From Alteromonas halophila (GTDB taxonomy: Bacteria; Pseudomonadota; Gammaproteobacteria; Enterobacterales; Alteromonadaceae), in contig NZ_BMXP01000002.1 of assembly GCF_014651815.1 (NCBI RefSeq), positions 124,001-188,000 on the forward strand: a stretch of 64,000 nt of DNA, given 5' to 3'. Both the position numbers and the translations under genes were made by a program. The notes under the pieces are model-generated. The model was not told the origin of the DNA. It saw only the letters and a list, made by a program, of their open reading frames with translations, and ran no database searches. Positions 7,735 through 15,939 of the stretch are shown here, piece after piece. Every line of letters begins with the position of its first letter. Within the stretch, counting starts at the first letter, position 1.

Positions 7735-9423
7735 ATGTATTGTCTGCGCCTGCTTGCTCTTATCCTGTTACTGGGGATCTCGCCCGCCCATGCCTATGAC
7801 CGGATCACCGGCAAGCCTTTTGCCTCACGCTCTGAAGTACTTGCCCAGTCAGGTATGGCAGCAACCAGTCAGCCACTGGCCACGCAGGCAGCTCTGGATA
7901 TCCTTAAACAGGGCGGTAATGCAGTGGATGCGGCGATTGCTGCGAATGCGGTGCTGGGACTGGTAGAGCCAACGGGCAGTGGGATTGGTGGTGATCTGTT
8001 TGCCATTGTCTGGGACGCAAAAAACAGCGAACTGGTAGGCCTGAATGGCTCCGGACGCTCACCCAAAAGTCTGAAAAAATCGGAGTTCAGCGCCCGCGGT
8101 CATAACAAGATACCGTCGTTCGGCGCGTTGCCGGTGTCTGTGCCGGGCGCAGTTGATGGCTGGTTTATGCTGCATGAACGTTTTGGCTCACTGCCTATGA
8201 CGACCGTACTTACCCCTGCAATAACCTACGCGAAAAAAGGTTACCCTGTAACTGAGCTGGTGGCCTATTACTGGCAAATGAATGTCGATCGCATTGGTGA
8301 CTATGACGGCTTCAGCGATATTTTTATGCCGCATGGCCGAGCCCCGCGTGAAGGCGAAATTTTTAAGAACCCGGCGCTTGCCGCTACCTATGAGAAAATC
8401 GCTACCGGCGGACGTGATGCGTTCTATAAGGGCGATATCGCCCGAACCATTGATGCCTACATGCAGGAGCAGGATGGCTTTTTATCGTATGAGGACATGG
8501 CTGCGCACAAAGGCGAATGGGTGACGCCGGTGTCGACCAATTACCGTGGCTATGATGTGTGGGAATTACCGCCGAATGGTCAGGGCATTGCTGCGCTGCA
8601 AATTCTCAACATTCTCGAGCGCTATGATATTGAGGGGATGGGATTCGGGTCGGCCGACTATATCCATACCTTTGTAGAGGCCAAAAAACTGGCCTTCGAA
8701 GACCGGGCCAAATTTTACGCCGATATGGACTTCGCGGATGTGCCTGTTGAAACTCTGATTTCAAAAGACTATGCCAAGCAGCGCCAGGCATTGATTGATC
8801 CGCGTAAGGCGGCGAAACGCGTAGATGCCGGGGTGATTGACGGCGATACCGTGTACCTGACGGTCGCAGACAAAGAGGGCAATATGGTGTCGCTGATTCA
8901 GAGCAATTACCGGGGCATGGGCTCGGGTATGACCCCGCCAGGGCTGGGTTTTGTGCTGCAAAACCGCGGTGAACTGTTTACCCTGCAGGAGGGGCATCGT
9001 AATGAGTATGCCCCTGGCAAACGCCCTTTTCACACAATTATTCCAGCCTTTGTGACCCGCAGTGGCGAACCCTTCTTAAGCTTTGGCGTCATGGGCGGCG
9101 CCACGCAGCCACAAATGCATGCGCAGATCCTCGTGAATGTCATTGATTTTGGCATGAACCTGCAGGAAGCCGGTGATGCGCCACGGATCCTACACTCCGG
9201 CTCAAGCAGCCCGACCGGCGCGCTGATGCGAAGCGGCGGTTATGTCAGCCTGGAAAGCGGCATCGCACAGGAAGTCAGGCGCGAATTAATGGAGCGAGGG
9301 CATACGTTGCAATCGGTGCTGGGCGCCTATGGCGGCTACCAGGCGATTGGCTGGGACAAGCGTGAGCAGGTATACAGCGGCGCCTCTGAGAGCCGAAAAG
9401 ATGGACAAGCCGCTGGCTATTAA
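7735..9423 (+). CDS. ggt: Gamma-glutamyltransferase (glutathione hydrolase)
   Basis: A 562-residue Ntn-hydrolase precursor with a signal peptide (residues 1-20, ending AHA). The N-terminal GMAATSQPLA and GGNAVDAAIAAN motifs are followed by the autocleavage site and nucleophile Thr372 in DGDTVYLTVAD. The GVMGGATQPQMH stretch of the small subunit is also present. Self-cleavage before the Thr yields two subunits that release the gamma-glutamyl group from glutathione in the periplasm. The DGDTVY form is closer to YwrD-type relatives than to E. coli Ggt (TTHYS). It follows the glnK-amtB terminator and has its own promoter region, where only a weak ATACTA/TAGTAT repeat (about 7667-7686) stands out. 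Confidence 0.93.
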   Translation: MYCLRLLALILLLGISPAHAYDRITGKPFASRSEVLAQSGMAATSQPLATQAALDILKQGGNAVDAAIAANAVLGLVEPTGSGIGGDLFAIVWDAKNSELVGLNGSGRSPKSLKKSEFSARGHNKIPSFGALPVSVPGAVDGWFMLHERFGSLPMTTVLTPAITYAKKGYPVTELVAYYWQMNVDRIGDYDGFSDIFMPHGRAPREGEIFKNPALAATYEKIATGGRDAFYKGDIARTIDAYMQEQDGFLSYEDMAAHKGEWVTPVSTNYRGYDVWELPPNGQGIAALQILNILERYDIEGMGFGSADYIHTFVEAKKLAFEDRAKFYADMDFADVPVETLISKDYAKQRQALIDPRKAAKRVDAGVIDGDTVYLTVADKEGNMVSLIQSNYRGMGSGMTPPGLGFVLQNRGELFTLQEGHRNEYAPGKRPFHTIIPAFVTRSGEPFLSFGVMGGATQPQMHAQILVNVIDFGMNLQEAGDAPRILHSGSSSPTGALMRSGGYVSLESGIAQEVRRELMERGHTLQSVLGAYGGYQAIGWDKREQVYSGASESRKDGQAAGY

Positions 9424-9593
9424 GACACACTGGGAATTAGTTTTGCACGTCGCCTGTTATGCCAACGGCACAAAAGAAAACGTGACAGGGTATGCATCGT
9501 ACCAGGCAGCACACAGACAGCGTAGAATAACAATGTAATATGCGGCGCCTCACAGCCGTGGGGCCATTCACCAGGACTTGTATAAGAATAAAC

Positions 9594-10511
9594 ATGGCAC
9601 AACCGCAAAAGGGCATTTGTGCAGAGCCTAACCTGCACGCACAGTATTTATTGCTAAATGTTGTTGATGATGACAGTCAGGCTGTGCGGGCGAAGCTTGC
9701 CAGGGTTCTGGACGTGTTCGAACACTATGAAAATGAACATTATGAGGCCATGCTGACGGGTCTTATTGCCATTGGCACAGGGTACTGGCATGAGCTTTAT
9801 CCCGGCCCTATCCCAACCGAACTGTCCCCCTTTCCGGATATGCAGTGTGAGGATCGCAGTGCGCCGACTATGCCCTGCGATCTGTTTATACAAATCCGGG
9901 CCGATCGTCTGGATATTTGTCACGCCATTGGCATTGAGGTGATGGAACTACTGCGCCTGCATGTTGAACTTGTTGAGCAGGTACGAGGCTTCCGGTATCT
10001 CGACGGACGCGATTTAAATGGGTACATGTATGGGACTGATAATCCCCGGGGGCTGAAACGCCGTGAAGTTGCCATTATCGGTGAAAATGATGCCGAATTT
10101 GGCGGAGGAAGTTATATCCATGTTCAGCGATACCGTCACGATCTGCGGCGCTGGGCGGCATTGTCGCCGCGTCAGCAGGAGCAGGTGATGGGTACCACTC
10201 AGGAGCACAACCTGGCTAGCAAAGAGCAGTCTGAGTCGTCGCATTGTGTGCGCGCCAGCAGTGCGGTGTTCGGTGACGGCGCTCCGGCTTTACTTAAACA
10301 AGGTATGCCGTATGGCGACATGGCGTCACAGGGCCTGTTTTTCGTTAGTTGCAGTGCCAGCTCAGCCCCGTTTAAAGCCATGCTGCACAGTCAGATAGTC
10401 GGTAATGGTGACGGGGATTACGATCGCTGGCTGGACTTCACCAGCGCTGAAACCGGTGCCGCATTTTTCGCCCCGTCGGTCACCTTGATTCGTCAGATGT
10501 CACGTGTCTGA
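9594..10511 (+). CDS. DyP-type heme peroxidase, YfeX-like, with the key Asp replaced by Tyr
   Basis: A 305-residue protein aligning by eye with YfeX-type dye-decolourising peroxidases. It has the N-terminal QxGI start, GFRYLDGRDLNG, GTDNPRG, GGGSYIHVQRYRHDL, and the probable proximal heme ligand His217 in SESSHCVRAS. The family uses heme to reduce peroxide. The hallmark GxxDG motif reads G-Y-M-Y-G here: the distal Asp is Tyr146 (codon TAT at 10029-10031). The SHVGR motif is also altered to SHCVR. The ATG at 9594 matches YfeX-like starts; an upstream ATG at 9540 would add 18 unconserved residues. The 3' end overlaps the convergent cyclase gene by 19 bp. Peroxidase activity is uncertain. Confidence 0.82.
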   Translation: MAQPQKGICAEPNLHAQYLLLNVVDDDSQAVRAKLARVLDVFEHYENEHYEAMLTGLIAIGTGYWHELYPGPIPTELSPFPDMQCEDRSAPTMPCDLFIQIRADRLDICHAIGIEVMELLRLHVELVEQVRGFRYLDGRDLNGYMYGTDNPRGLKRREVAIIGENDAEFGGGSYIHVQRYRHDLRRWAALSPRQQEQVMGTTQEHNLASKEQSESSHCVRASSAVFGDGAPALLKQGMPYGDMASQGLFFVSCSASSAPFKAMLHSQIVGNGDGDYDRWLDFTSAETGAAFFAPSVTLIRQMSRV

Positions 10512-11578
10512 CTGCGTAATGGTAACGCGCCGTCCCATTGGTCATCCAGTGGCTGCCCGCGGTAGCGTTCACATACACGCAGGTGATGGTGGACAACCGG
10601 GTCATCCGGTGCCATGTGTTGAGCCTGACTAAACGCAGCCTGTGCTGCTTCCCAGCGCCCTGCTTTGCGATGAGTGATGCCTGAGGCGACATGATCGTTT
10701 ATCGCCAGTCTCGCCTGGCGAACCGGTTCGGGTAAATGTGACAACACCTCGTAAATTTCAATGGGGGTCTGGCGTCCTTTCACGCGCACCCAGTCCAGTA
10801 GTCGTGTCGGCGGCGCGTCTTCTTGCAGCGTTTCCAGCGTCTGTGCGCTGACAATTATATCAGCCTCGTAGACCGGTGCCAGAGACTCCAGGCGATACGC
10901 AATATTCACACTGTCGCCAATCACCGTGGTATCCATACGATCATCCGAGCCCACTGTACCGAGGATCACCGGGCCATAATGAATGCCAATACCGACGTTA
11001 ATGGCGGTGTAGCCACTATTGCGCCGGTGCTGATTATAGAGATCCAGTGCCTGACGGAGATCATGCGCCGCCTTCAGCGCATCGCTGGCTTTATCTTTTG
11101 CCGTGCCGCCGGGATGATCAAACAAGGCCATAATGGCATCGCCGATAAACTTATCAATAAACCCCTGATGCTGGTGGATAGGTGCATTCATGCGCAAGAA
11201 ATAGGAGTTAAGAAAACTCATCAGTTCCTGCGGGCGCATGTGCTCAGACAGCCCGGTGAAACCGCGGATATCGCAAAACAGAATGGCAACATCGTCCTCA
11301 TCGGCACGACCCAGCTCAAGTGCATCAGTACCATGCCGGGCAAAGTGCTCGACAAACTGCCGTGGCACAAATTTCTGAAAAGTCTGGATCAGGCGTTTGG
11401 CTTCATCGGCCCGCTGCCGGTAATGCCGCTCGTTGTCGGCGTTATCATCAGGGCGCTCGCGCACGGCGGACAGCGTTCCCTCTGCCTGAGCGCGGCGCAC
11501 ATACAACCGGGTTATGATACCAGCGTAACCAGTAACGACGGTCAGCAAGACCGCCAGTACCAGATTAAGTAATGACAC
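10493..11578 (-). CDS. Membrane-anchored class III adenylate/guanylate cyclase
   Basis: A 361-residue protein: one N-terminal membrane helix (about 4-26), a linker likely to be helical (30-75), and a class III cyclase homology domain (about 95-250). The two metal-binding aspartates are visible as Asp103 in FCDIRGF and Asp147 in GDAIMALF; the GIGIHYGPVILG and TVIGDSVNIAYRLE motifs complete the catalytic core. The C-terminal 100 residues may hold a short helical-repeat region (GRWEAAQAAFSQAQHMAPDDP). It should make a cyclic nucleotide from ATP or GTP; I cannot fix the base specificity. It lies 24 nt downstream of hemL on the same strand and may be cotranscribed with pyrB-hemL. Confidence 0.88.
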   Translation of the reverse strand: MSLLNLVLAVLLTVVTGYAGIITRLYVRRAQAEGTLSAVRERPDDNADNERHYRQRADEAKRLIQTFQKFVPRQFVEHFARHGTDALELGRADEDDVAILFCDIRGFTGLSEHMRPQELMSFLNSYFLRMNAPIHQHQGFIDKFIGDAIMALFDHPGGTAKDKASDALKAAHDLRQALDLYNQHRRNSGYTAINVGIGIHYGPVILGTVGSDDRMDTTVIGDSVNIAYRLESLAPVYEADIIVSAQTLETLQEDAPPTRLLDWVRVKGRQTPIEIYEVLSHLPEPVRQARLAINDHVASGITHRKAGRWEAAQAAFSQAQHMAPDDPVVHHHLRVCERYRGQPLDDQWDGALPLRSQTRDI

Positions 11579-11602
11579 AGTATGCGTTACCTGCGTGTCT
11601 GC

Positions 11603-12883
11603 TTATAACTGCGCAAAGACCTTATCGACGGCGTCCAGCGTCTTATCGATAATTGCTTTGTCGTGGGCCTTTGACATAAAGCCCCCTTCGTATGACGCTG
11701 GTGCCAGATAAACGCCCTGTTCCAGCATGCCGTGATAGAAGGCTTTAAAGCGTTCCTGATTACAGCTAATTGCCTGTTTATATGACGTGACCTTTTCATC
11801 GTCGGTGAAGAAAAAGCCAAACATGCTGCCTGCCACATTGGTGGTGAGCGCAATACCATGCTTTTTCGCCAGCGCTTCCATTCCGTCGGCCAGCGCCTGG
11901 GTATTCTCAAAAATCGACGGGTACATATCGTCCGCCTCCAGCTGACTTAAGGTCGCCAGACCGGCCGCCATGGCCACCGGGTTGCCCGATAAGGTACCGG
12001 CCTGATAAACCGGGCCGGTAGGCGAAATGTGGGTGATAATTTCGCGCTTGCCTCCAAAGGCCCCCACCGGCATTCCGCCGCCGATCACTTTGCCCAGACA
12101 GGTAAGGTCAGGTTTAACCTGATAACGTTCCTGCGCGCCGCCGCGAGACACCCTAAAGCCAGTCATGACTTCATCGAAAATCAGTACGCTGCCGGCCTCA
12201 TCGCAAATTTCACGCAATCCTTCAAGGAAGCCGTCAACCGGCGGAATACAATTCATGTTACCTGCGACGGGTTCGACGATAATACAGGCGATGTCATCGC
12301 CATGTTCGGCAAATGCTTCACGTACACTGTCTAAGTTATTGAACTCGACCGTCAGCGTGTGCTGCGCCACATCCGCCGGTACGCCCGGTGAACTGGGCAC
12401 ACCCAGCGTCAGTGCACCTGAGCCTGCTTTAACCAGTAGTGAGTCAGCGTGGCCGTGATAACAGCCTTCAAACTTCACAATTTTATTGCGTCCGGTATAG
12501 CCGCGCGATAAACGAATGGCTGACATCGTCGCTTCCGTACCGGAGTTAACCATACGCACCATTTCCATTGACGGCACCATGGCACTGACTTTTTCAGCCA
12601 TCAGGACTTCGGCTTCGGTGGGCGCGCCAAACGACAGGCCTTCCTGCGCGGCCGCAACTACGGCCTCACGTACTGCGGCGTTGTTGTGTCCCAGCACCAT
12701 AGGGCCCCAGGACTGTACGTAATCGATATATTGTTTGCCATCGGCGTCCCAGATATAAGGGCCATCCGCCTTAGTGATAAAACGCGGCGTTCCGCCGACG
12801 GCCTTAAAGGCGCGAACCGGCGAGTTGACGCCACCGGGAATGGTTTTTTGGGCGCGGGTAAATAGGGCTTCAGATTTTTGCAT
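11603..12883 (-). CDS. hemL: Glutamate-1-semialdehyde 2,1-aminomutase
   Basis: A 426-residue PLP enzyme of tetrapyrrole synthesis that converts glutamate-1-semialdehyde to 5-aminolevulinate in the cytoplasm. The PLP lysine is Lys265 in CLGKVIGGG, at the same number as in E. coli HemL. The [20 protein letters not shown] and [19 protein letters not shown] stretches are diagnostic. Length is as in the family. It starts 5 nt after the pyrB stop, so the two genes are likely cotranscribed, an unusual partner for hemL. Confidence 0.97.
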   Translation of the reverse strand: MQKSEALFTRAQKTIPGGVNSPVRAFKAVGGTPRFITKADGPYIWDADGKQYIDYVQSWGPMVLGHNNAAVREAVVAAAQEGLSFGAPTEAEVLMAEKVSAMVPSMEMVRMVNSGTEATMSAIRLSRGYTGRNKIVKFEGCYHGHADSLLVKAGSGALTLGVPSSPGVPADVAQHTLTVEFNNLDSVREAFAEHGDDIACIIVEPVAGNMNCIPPVDGFLEGLREICDEAGSVLIFDEVMTGFRVSRGGAQERYQVKPDLTCLGKVIGGGMPVGAFGGKREIITHISPTGPVYQAGTLSGNPVAMAAGLATLSQLEADDMYPSIFENTQALADGMEALAKKHGIALTTNVAGSMFGFFFTDDEKVTSYKQAISCNQERFKAFYHGMLEQGVYLAPASYEGGFMSKAHDKAIIDKTLDAVDKVFAQL

Positions 12884-12888
12884 GTCGG

Positions 12889-13902
12889 TTAACTGCTCTT
12901 TTTGGTGGTCCAGATAACGTCACGTTCATACTGGCTGACCAAGTTTTCTACGCCCAGTGTGAGCGCGAAAAGGGCCATGCGTACCAGCACGCCGTTATCG
13001 GTTTGACGAAAGATGGCAAGGTTCGGGTTCAGATTGAGATCATTATCCAGTTCGTTGGCCTCCATACGCGAGTCGCGCGGCAGCGGATGCATGATCACCG
13101 TTTTTGACTGAAAATGGCGCGTGTAGATGGCCTGGTTAAGCCGAAACTTGCCCCGGTATTTGTTGGCTTCATCCTGTGACGGAAAACGCTCTTCCTGAAT
13201 GCGGGTCTGATAACAGATATCGGCATCCATATTTCCTTCAAGCTGCTCGGTAATGGTCAGCCGGTGACCGGCATTCTCAATAGCATCGACAATGGGCTGT
13301 GGCATGGCCAGTTCTCTGGGGGATATCAGCGTAAAGTGCACATTGTCATATAAGCAAAGCAGCCGCGACAGCGAGTGCACCGTGCGTCCGTAGCGCAAAT
13401 CACCGATCATCGCGATATGCAGGCCATCAATGCCCTTATTGTTATATTCCAGCTCGCGTTTAATGGTGTACAGGTCCAGCAAGGCCTGAGTGGGGTGTTC
13501 GTTAGCACCATCACCGCCGTTGATGACCGGCACCCGGCTGCCCTCGGCAAATTCACCTACCGAACCGGCGGCTGGATGACGCATGGCAATAATATCAGAA
13601 TAGCCGCTCAGCACCCGGGCTGTATCAAACAGCGATTCGCCTTTCGCCAGCGCCGAATTGTCCATGCCGGTGGTTTCTCTAACCTCGCCACCCAGCAGAT
13701 TAAACGCTGTACCAAAACTCACCCGGGTCCGGGTACTGGGCTCAAAAAAAAGATTTCCAAGAATAGCACCATTCAGCACCGTGGTGCGTTTTTGGCGGCG
13801 GGCGTAGGGCAGCATAGAGTGGGCGACGGAGAAGACACGTTCAATCGCGTCACGGTCAAACTGGCTTACTGAAAGAATATGATTACCGGTAAACTCTGAC
13901 AT
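12889..13902 (-). CDS. pyrB: Aspartate carbamoyltransferase catalytic chain
   Basis: A 337-residue transcarbamoylase. The carbamoyl-phosphate loop [12 protein letters not shown], the [11 protein letters not shown] motif and the [15 protein letters not shown] motif identify it as aspartate rather than ornithine carbamoyltransferase, committing carbamoyl phosphate to pyrimidines. No pyrI gene is adjacent. I chose the ATG at 13902; a TTG at 13923 would add seven residues. The region before the gene (13903-13997) holds a small AGACT/AGTCT hairpin followed by T residues on the minus strand. It is too weak to call an attenuator, although pyrB genes are often attenuated. Confidence 0.95.
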   Translation of the reverse strand: MSEFTGNHILSVSQFDRDAIERVFSVAHSMLPYARRQKRTTVLNGAILGNLFFEPSTRTRVSFGTAFNLLGGEVRETTGMDNSALAKGESLFDTARVLSGYSDIIAMRHPAAGSVGEFAEGSRVPVINGGDGANEHPTQALLDLYTIKRELEYNNKGIDGLHIAMIGDLRYGRTVHSLSRLLCLYDNVHFTLISPRELAMPQPIVDAIENAGHRLTITEQLEGNMDADICYQTRIQEERFPSQDEANKYRGKFRLNQAIYTRHFQSKTVIMHPLPRDSRMEANELDNDLNLNPNLAIFRQTDNGVLVRMALFALTLGVENLVSQYERDVIWTTKKSS

Positions 13903-13997
13903 AACTGGCTCTGCGGATACCAAACTGCGCGTAGTTTAGCAAAAAGCCACCAGACTGTAGAGTCTTCATAGCAATTCACACAGATAAGTTATACAAG

Positions 13998-14660
13998 TCA
14001 GGTCTGGCTGGTTTTGCGGGCCAGCAAAACGCCAATCTGGTCGACAACGCGTGCAACGTGACGGTCGATTTGCGCATCGTCCAGTGGGGCAGCTAAATCA
14101 CACAATAGCATGAGCAGCCGGTCACTCTTGAGCAGGCTGAGAAAGTCAGTGGCAACCGCCAGCGCCTGCTGTTGTGAGAGCCGGTGCTGGCTGTATCGTA
14201 AAAACAGGGTTGCCAGTCCATCGAGGCTCGCTTTCAGTCCTGCCTGATAGAAGAGTTCAGCGATGCGCCGGTTATTTTTTGCCTCGCTGATAACGGTGCG
14301 GTACATGGCAATAACATCAGGATCCTGAATCAGACGCATGAACTGCCTGCCAATGATGGTCAGACATTGCGCCATGGGAAGTTCGCACTGGTCATGACCG
14401 GAAAGCTGCGTTGGATCAAGCTCATAAGACTGGCATTTTTGTAAAATTGCAGCCTGAAACAGCGTGTCCTTACTATCGAAGTGTGAGTAGACGGTTTGCT
14501 TTGATACCCCGGAACTTTTGGCGATTTTGTCCATGGACGTGTTGGCAAAGCCCTGTGCCAGAAATTCATCACTGGCCGCTTTTAAAATCTGCTGGCGCTT
14601 TTCTTCGCTTTTCGGGCGGCCGGCTTTGGTCTGTATGGTATCGGTAGAATCGTTAGACAA
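13998..14660 (-). CDS. TetR-family transcriptional regulator of the adjacent RND pump
   Basis: A 220-residue TetR-type repressor. The N-terminal helix-turn-helix (about residues 23-70) reads ILKAASDEFLAQGFANTSMD, then IAKSSGVSKQTVYSHF, the classic TetR signature. The C-terminal ligand domain resembles AcrR-like efflux regulators. It is divergent from the RND efflux pair, with a perfect palindrome in the shared intergenic region at 14691-14705. The simple inference is that it represses the pump and itself, and is released by a pump substrate. Confidence 0.9.
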   Translation of the reverse strand: MSNDSTDTIQTKAGRPKSEEKRQQILKAASDEFLAQGFANTSMDKIAKSSGVSKQTVYSHFDSKDTLFQAAILQKCQSYELDPTQLSGHDQCELPMAQCLTIIGRQFMRLIQDPDVIAMYRTVISEAKNNRRIAELFYQAGLKASLDGLATLFLRYSQHRLSQQQALAVATDFLSLLKSDRLLMLLCDLAAPLDDAQIDRHVARVVDQIGVLLARKTSQT

Positions 14661-14690
14661 AGTGCACTCACTAGGTTATTTAATTATCAA

Positions 14691-14705
14691 ACTAGACGGT
14701 CTAGT
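14691..14705. promoter_or_regulatory. Palindromic operator between tetR-type gene and RND pump
   Basis: ACTAGAC-G-GTCTAGT is a perfect 7-bp inverted repeat around one base. It lies 31 nt upstream of the regulator start and 68 nt before the adaptor gene. A related half, ACTAG, recurs at 14714-14718. Position and symmetry suggest the operator of the TetR-type repressor. Confidence 0.65.
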
Positions 14706-14772
14706 ATTTATAAACTAGCATGAAGCCATTATCGTTACCATTTTACGTTTTGCGTCGTTAAAAGGACAAATT

Positions 14773-15939
14773 ATGTCATCGATGAATCCACTGCAGACGT
14801 CTCGCGAGTCTGGCCGTCACTCTCTGCTGGTGGCACTTGGTCTGTTCTTTTTATTACTGGTTGTGCTGCTATGGAGTGCCGGTAACGGTCAGGCGCAATC
14901 GGCGGTTGCCGACGCCATACCTGAGACGGTGGTAACGGATGTCGTGCATATCCAGTCAGGGTTTGAGGTACCAGTTCGTTTACACGGGCTGGTGGAGTCT
15001 GCCCAGAGCACCGACGTGGGCTTTGATGTGGGCGGTATTTTGTCGTCACTTACGGTTGATGAGGGGGATAGTGTCACTCGAGGACAGGTGCTGGCGCGGC
15101 TTAACACAGACCGGCTGCAGGCACAGACACAGGAGCTCAATGCAGCGCTTGCACGTGCCGAGGCAAATGCAGAGCTGGCAAGAATCAGTAAAGACAGGGT
15201 GGATGAGCTGGCTGACAGGAAACTTGAATCAGGCCAGCGCCGGGACGAAGTCCGGGCGCAGCTGGACGCGGCCAATGCACAGGTAAGGGAAATACAGGCG
15301 GCCATTGCGCGTGTAGCCGTCGAGACTGATAAGTCAGTACTTACTGCGCCTTTTAGCGGTACAATAGCAAGACGCTATGTAGACGAAGGTGCGACAATGA
15401 CACCACCGGCGGCGGTATTTCGGGTCACCAATAATCAGCAGTTACAGGTACGCTTTGCTGTACCCGCAGATGACATTGCCTATTTTGACGAGGACCAGCG
15501 TCTGGAGGTGCAGGTTGGCGGGCGTGCCTATACCGGACGCGTATTGCGCAAATTACCGCTGCGCAGCACGCAGACCCGAACTGTGGATTTGCTGGTGACG
15601 TTTGTCTCGTCCCCCGCGCTGTTTCCGGGAGATATGGCGACCATTACGGTGACGCGTGACCGGCCCGAACAAGGAGCCTGGTTGCCGGTGTCAGCGCTAA
15701 GTAACGGCTTGCGCGGTCTGTGGACTGTGTTTGTGGTCAATGATGACCCAGCCAATGCGCAAAAAGCAAAGATCAGTGCCCGCAGTGTTGAGATTCTCTA
15801 TACCGATGGTCAGCGCGCCTTTGTGCGCGGTGCGCTGCAAGATAATGAGCAGTATGTTACCGGTGGCACGCACAAACTGAGTCCCGGTCAGTTAGTCAGT
15901 ACGACACAACGTGAATCACAGCCAGAGGCGCTCCAGTGA
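14773..15939 (+). CDS. RND efflux periplasmic adaptor (membrane fusion protein)
   Basis: A 388-residue adaptor: N-terminal membrane anchor (about 18-38), then the biotinyl-lipoyl half-motifs around GFDVGGILSSLTVDEGDSV and LTAPFSGTIARRYVDEGATM flanking a coiled-coil hairpin (about 110-185), a beta-barrel, and a membrane-proximal C-terminal domain. It would link the inner-membrane permease to an outer-membrane channel. An AGGA ribosome binding site precedes the ATG. Its stop overlaps the start of the permease by 4 nt (ATGA), so the two are translationally coupled. No outer-membrane factor gene is present nearby, so a TolC-like protein encoded elsewhere is needed. Confidence 0.93.
   Translation: MSSMNPLQTSRESGRHSLLVALGLFFLLLVVLLWSAGNGQAQSAVADAIPETVVTDVVHIQSGFEVPVRLHGLVESAQSTDVGFDVGGILSSLTVDEGDSVTRGQVLARLNTDRLQAQTQELNAALARAEANAELARISKDRVDELADRKLESGQRRDEVRAQLDAANAQVREIQAAIARVAVETDKSVLTAPFSGTIARRYVDEGATMTPPAAVFRVTNNQQLQVRFAVPADDIAYFDEDQRLEVQVGGRAYTGRVLRKLPLRSTQTRTVDLLVTFVSSPALFPGDMATITVTRDRPEQGAWLPVSALSNGLRGLWTVFVVNDDPANAQKAKISARSVEILYTDGQRAFVRGALQDNEQYVTGGTHKLSPGQLVSTTQRESQPEALQ

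Noticed and set aside
13903-13997. pyrB attenuator
   Set aside because: Only a 5-bp AGACT/AGTCT hairpin with five T residues and no clear leader frame is present, much weaker than the argC leader.
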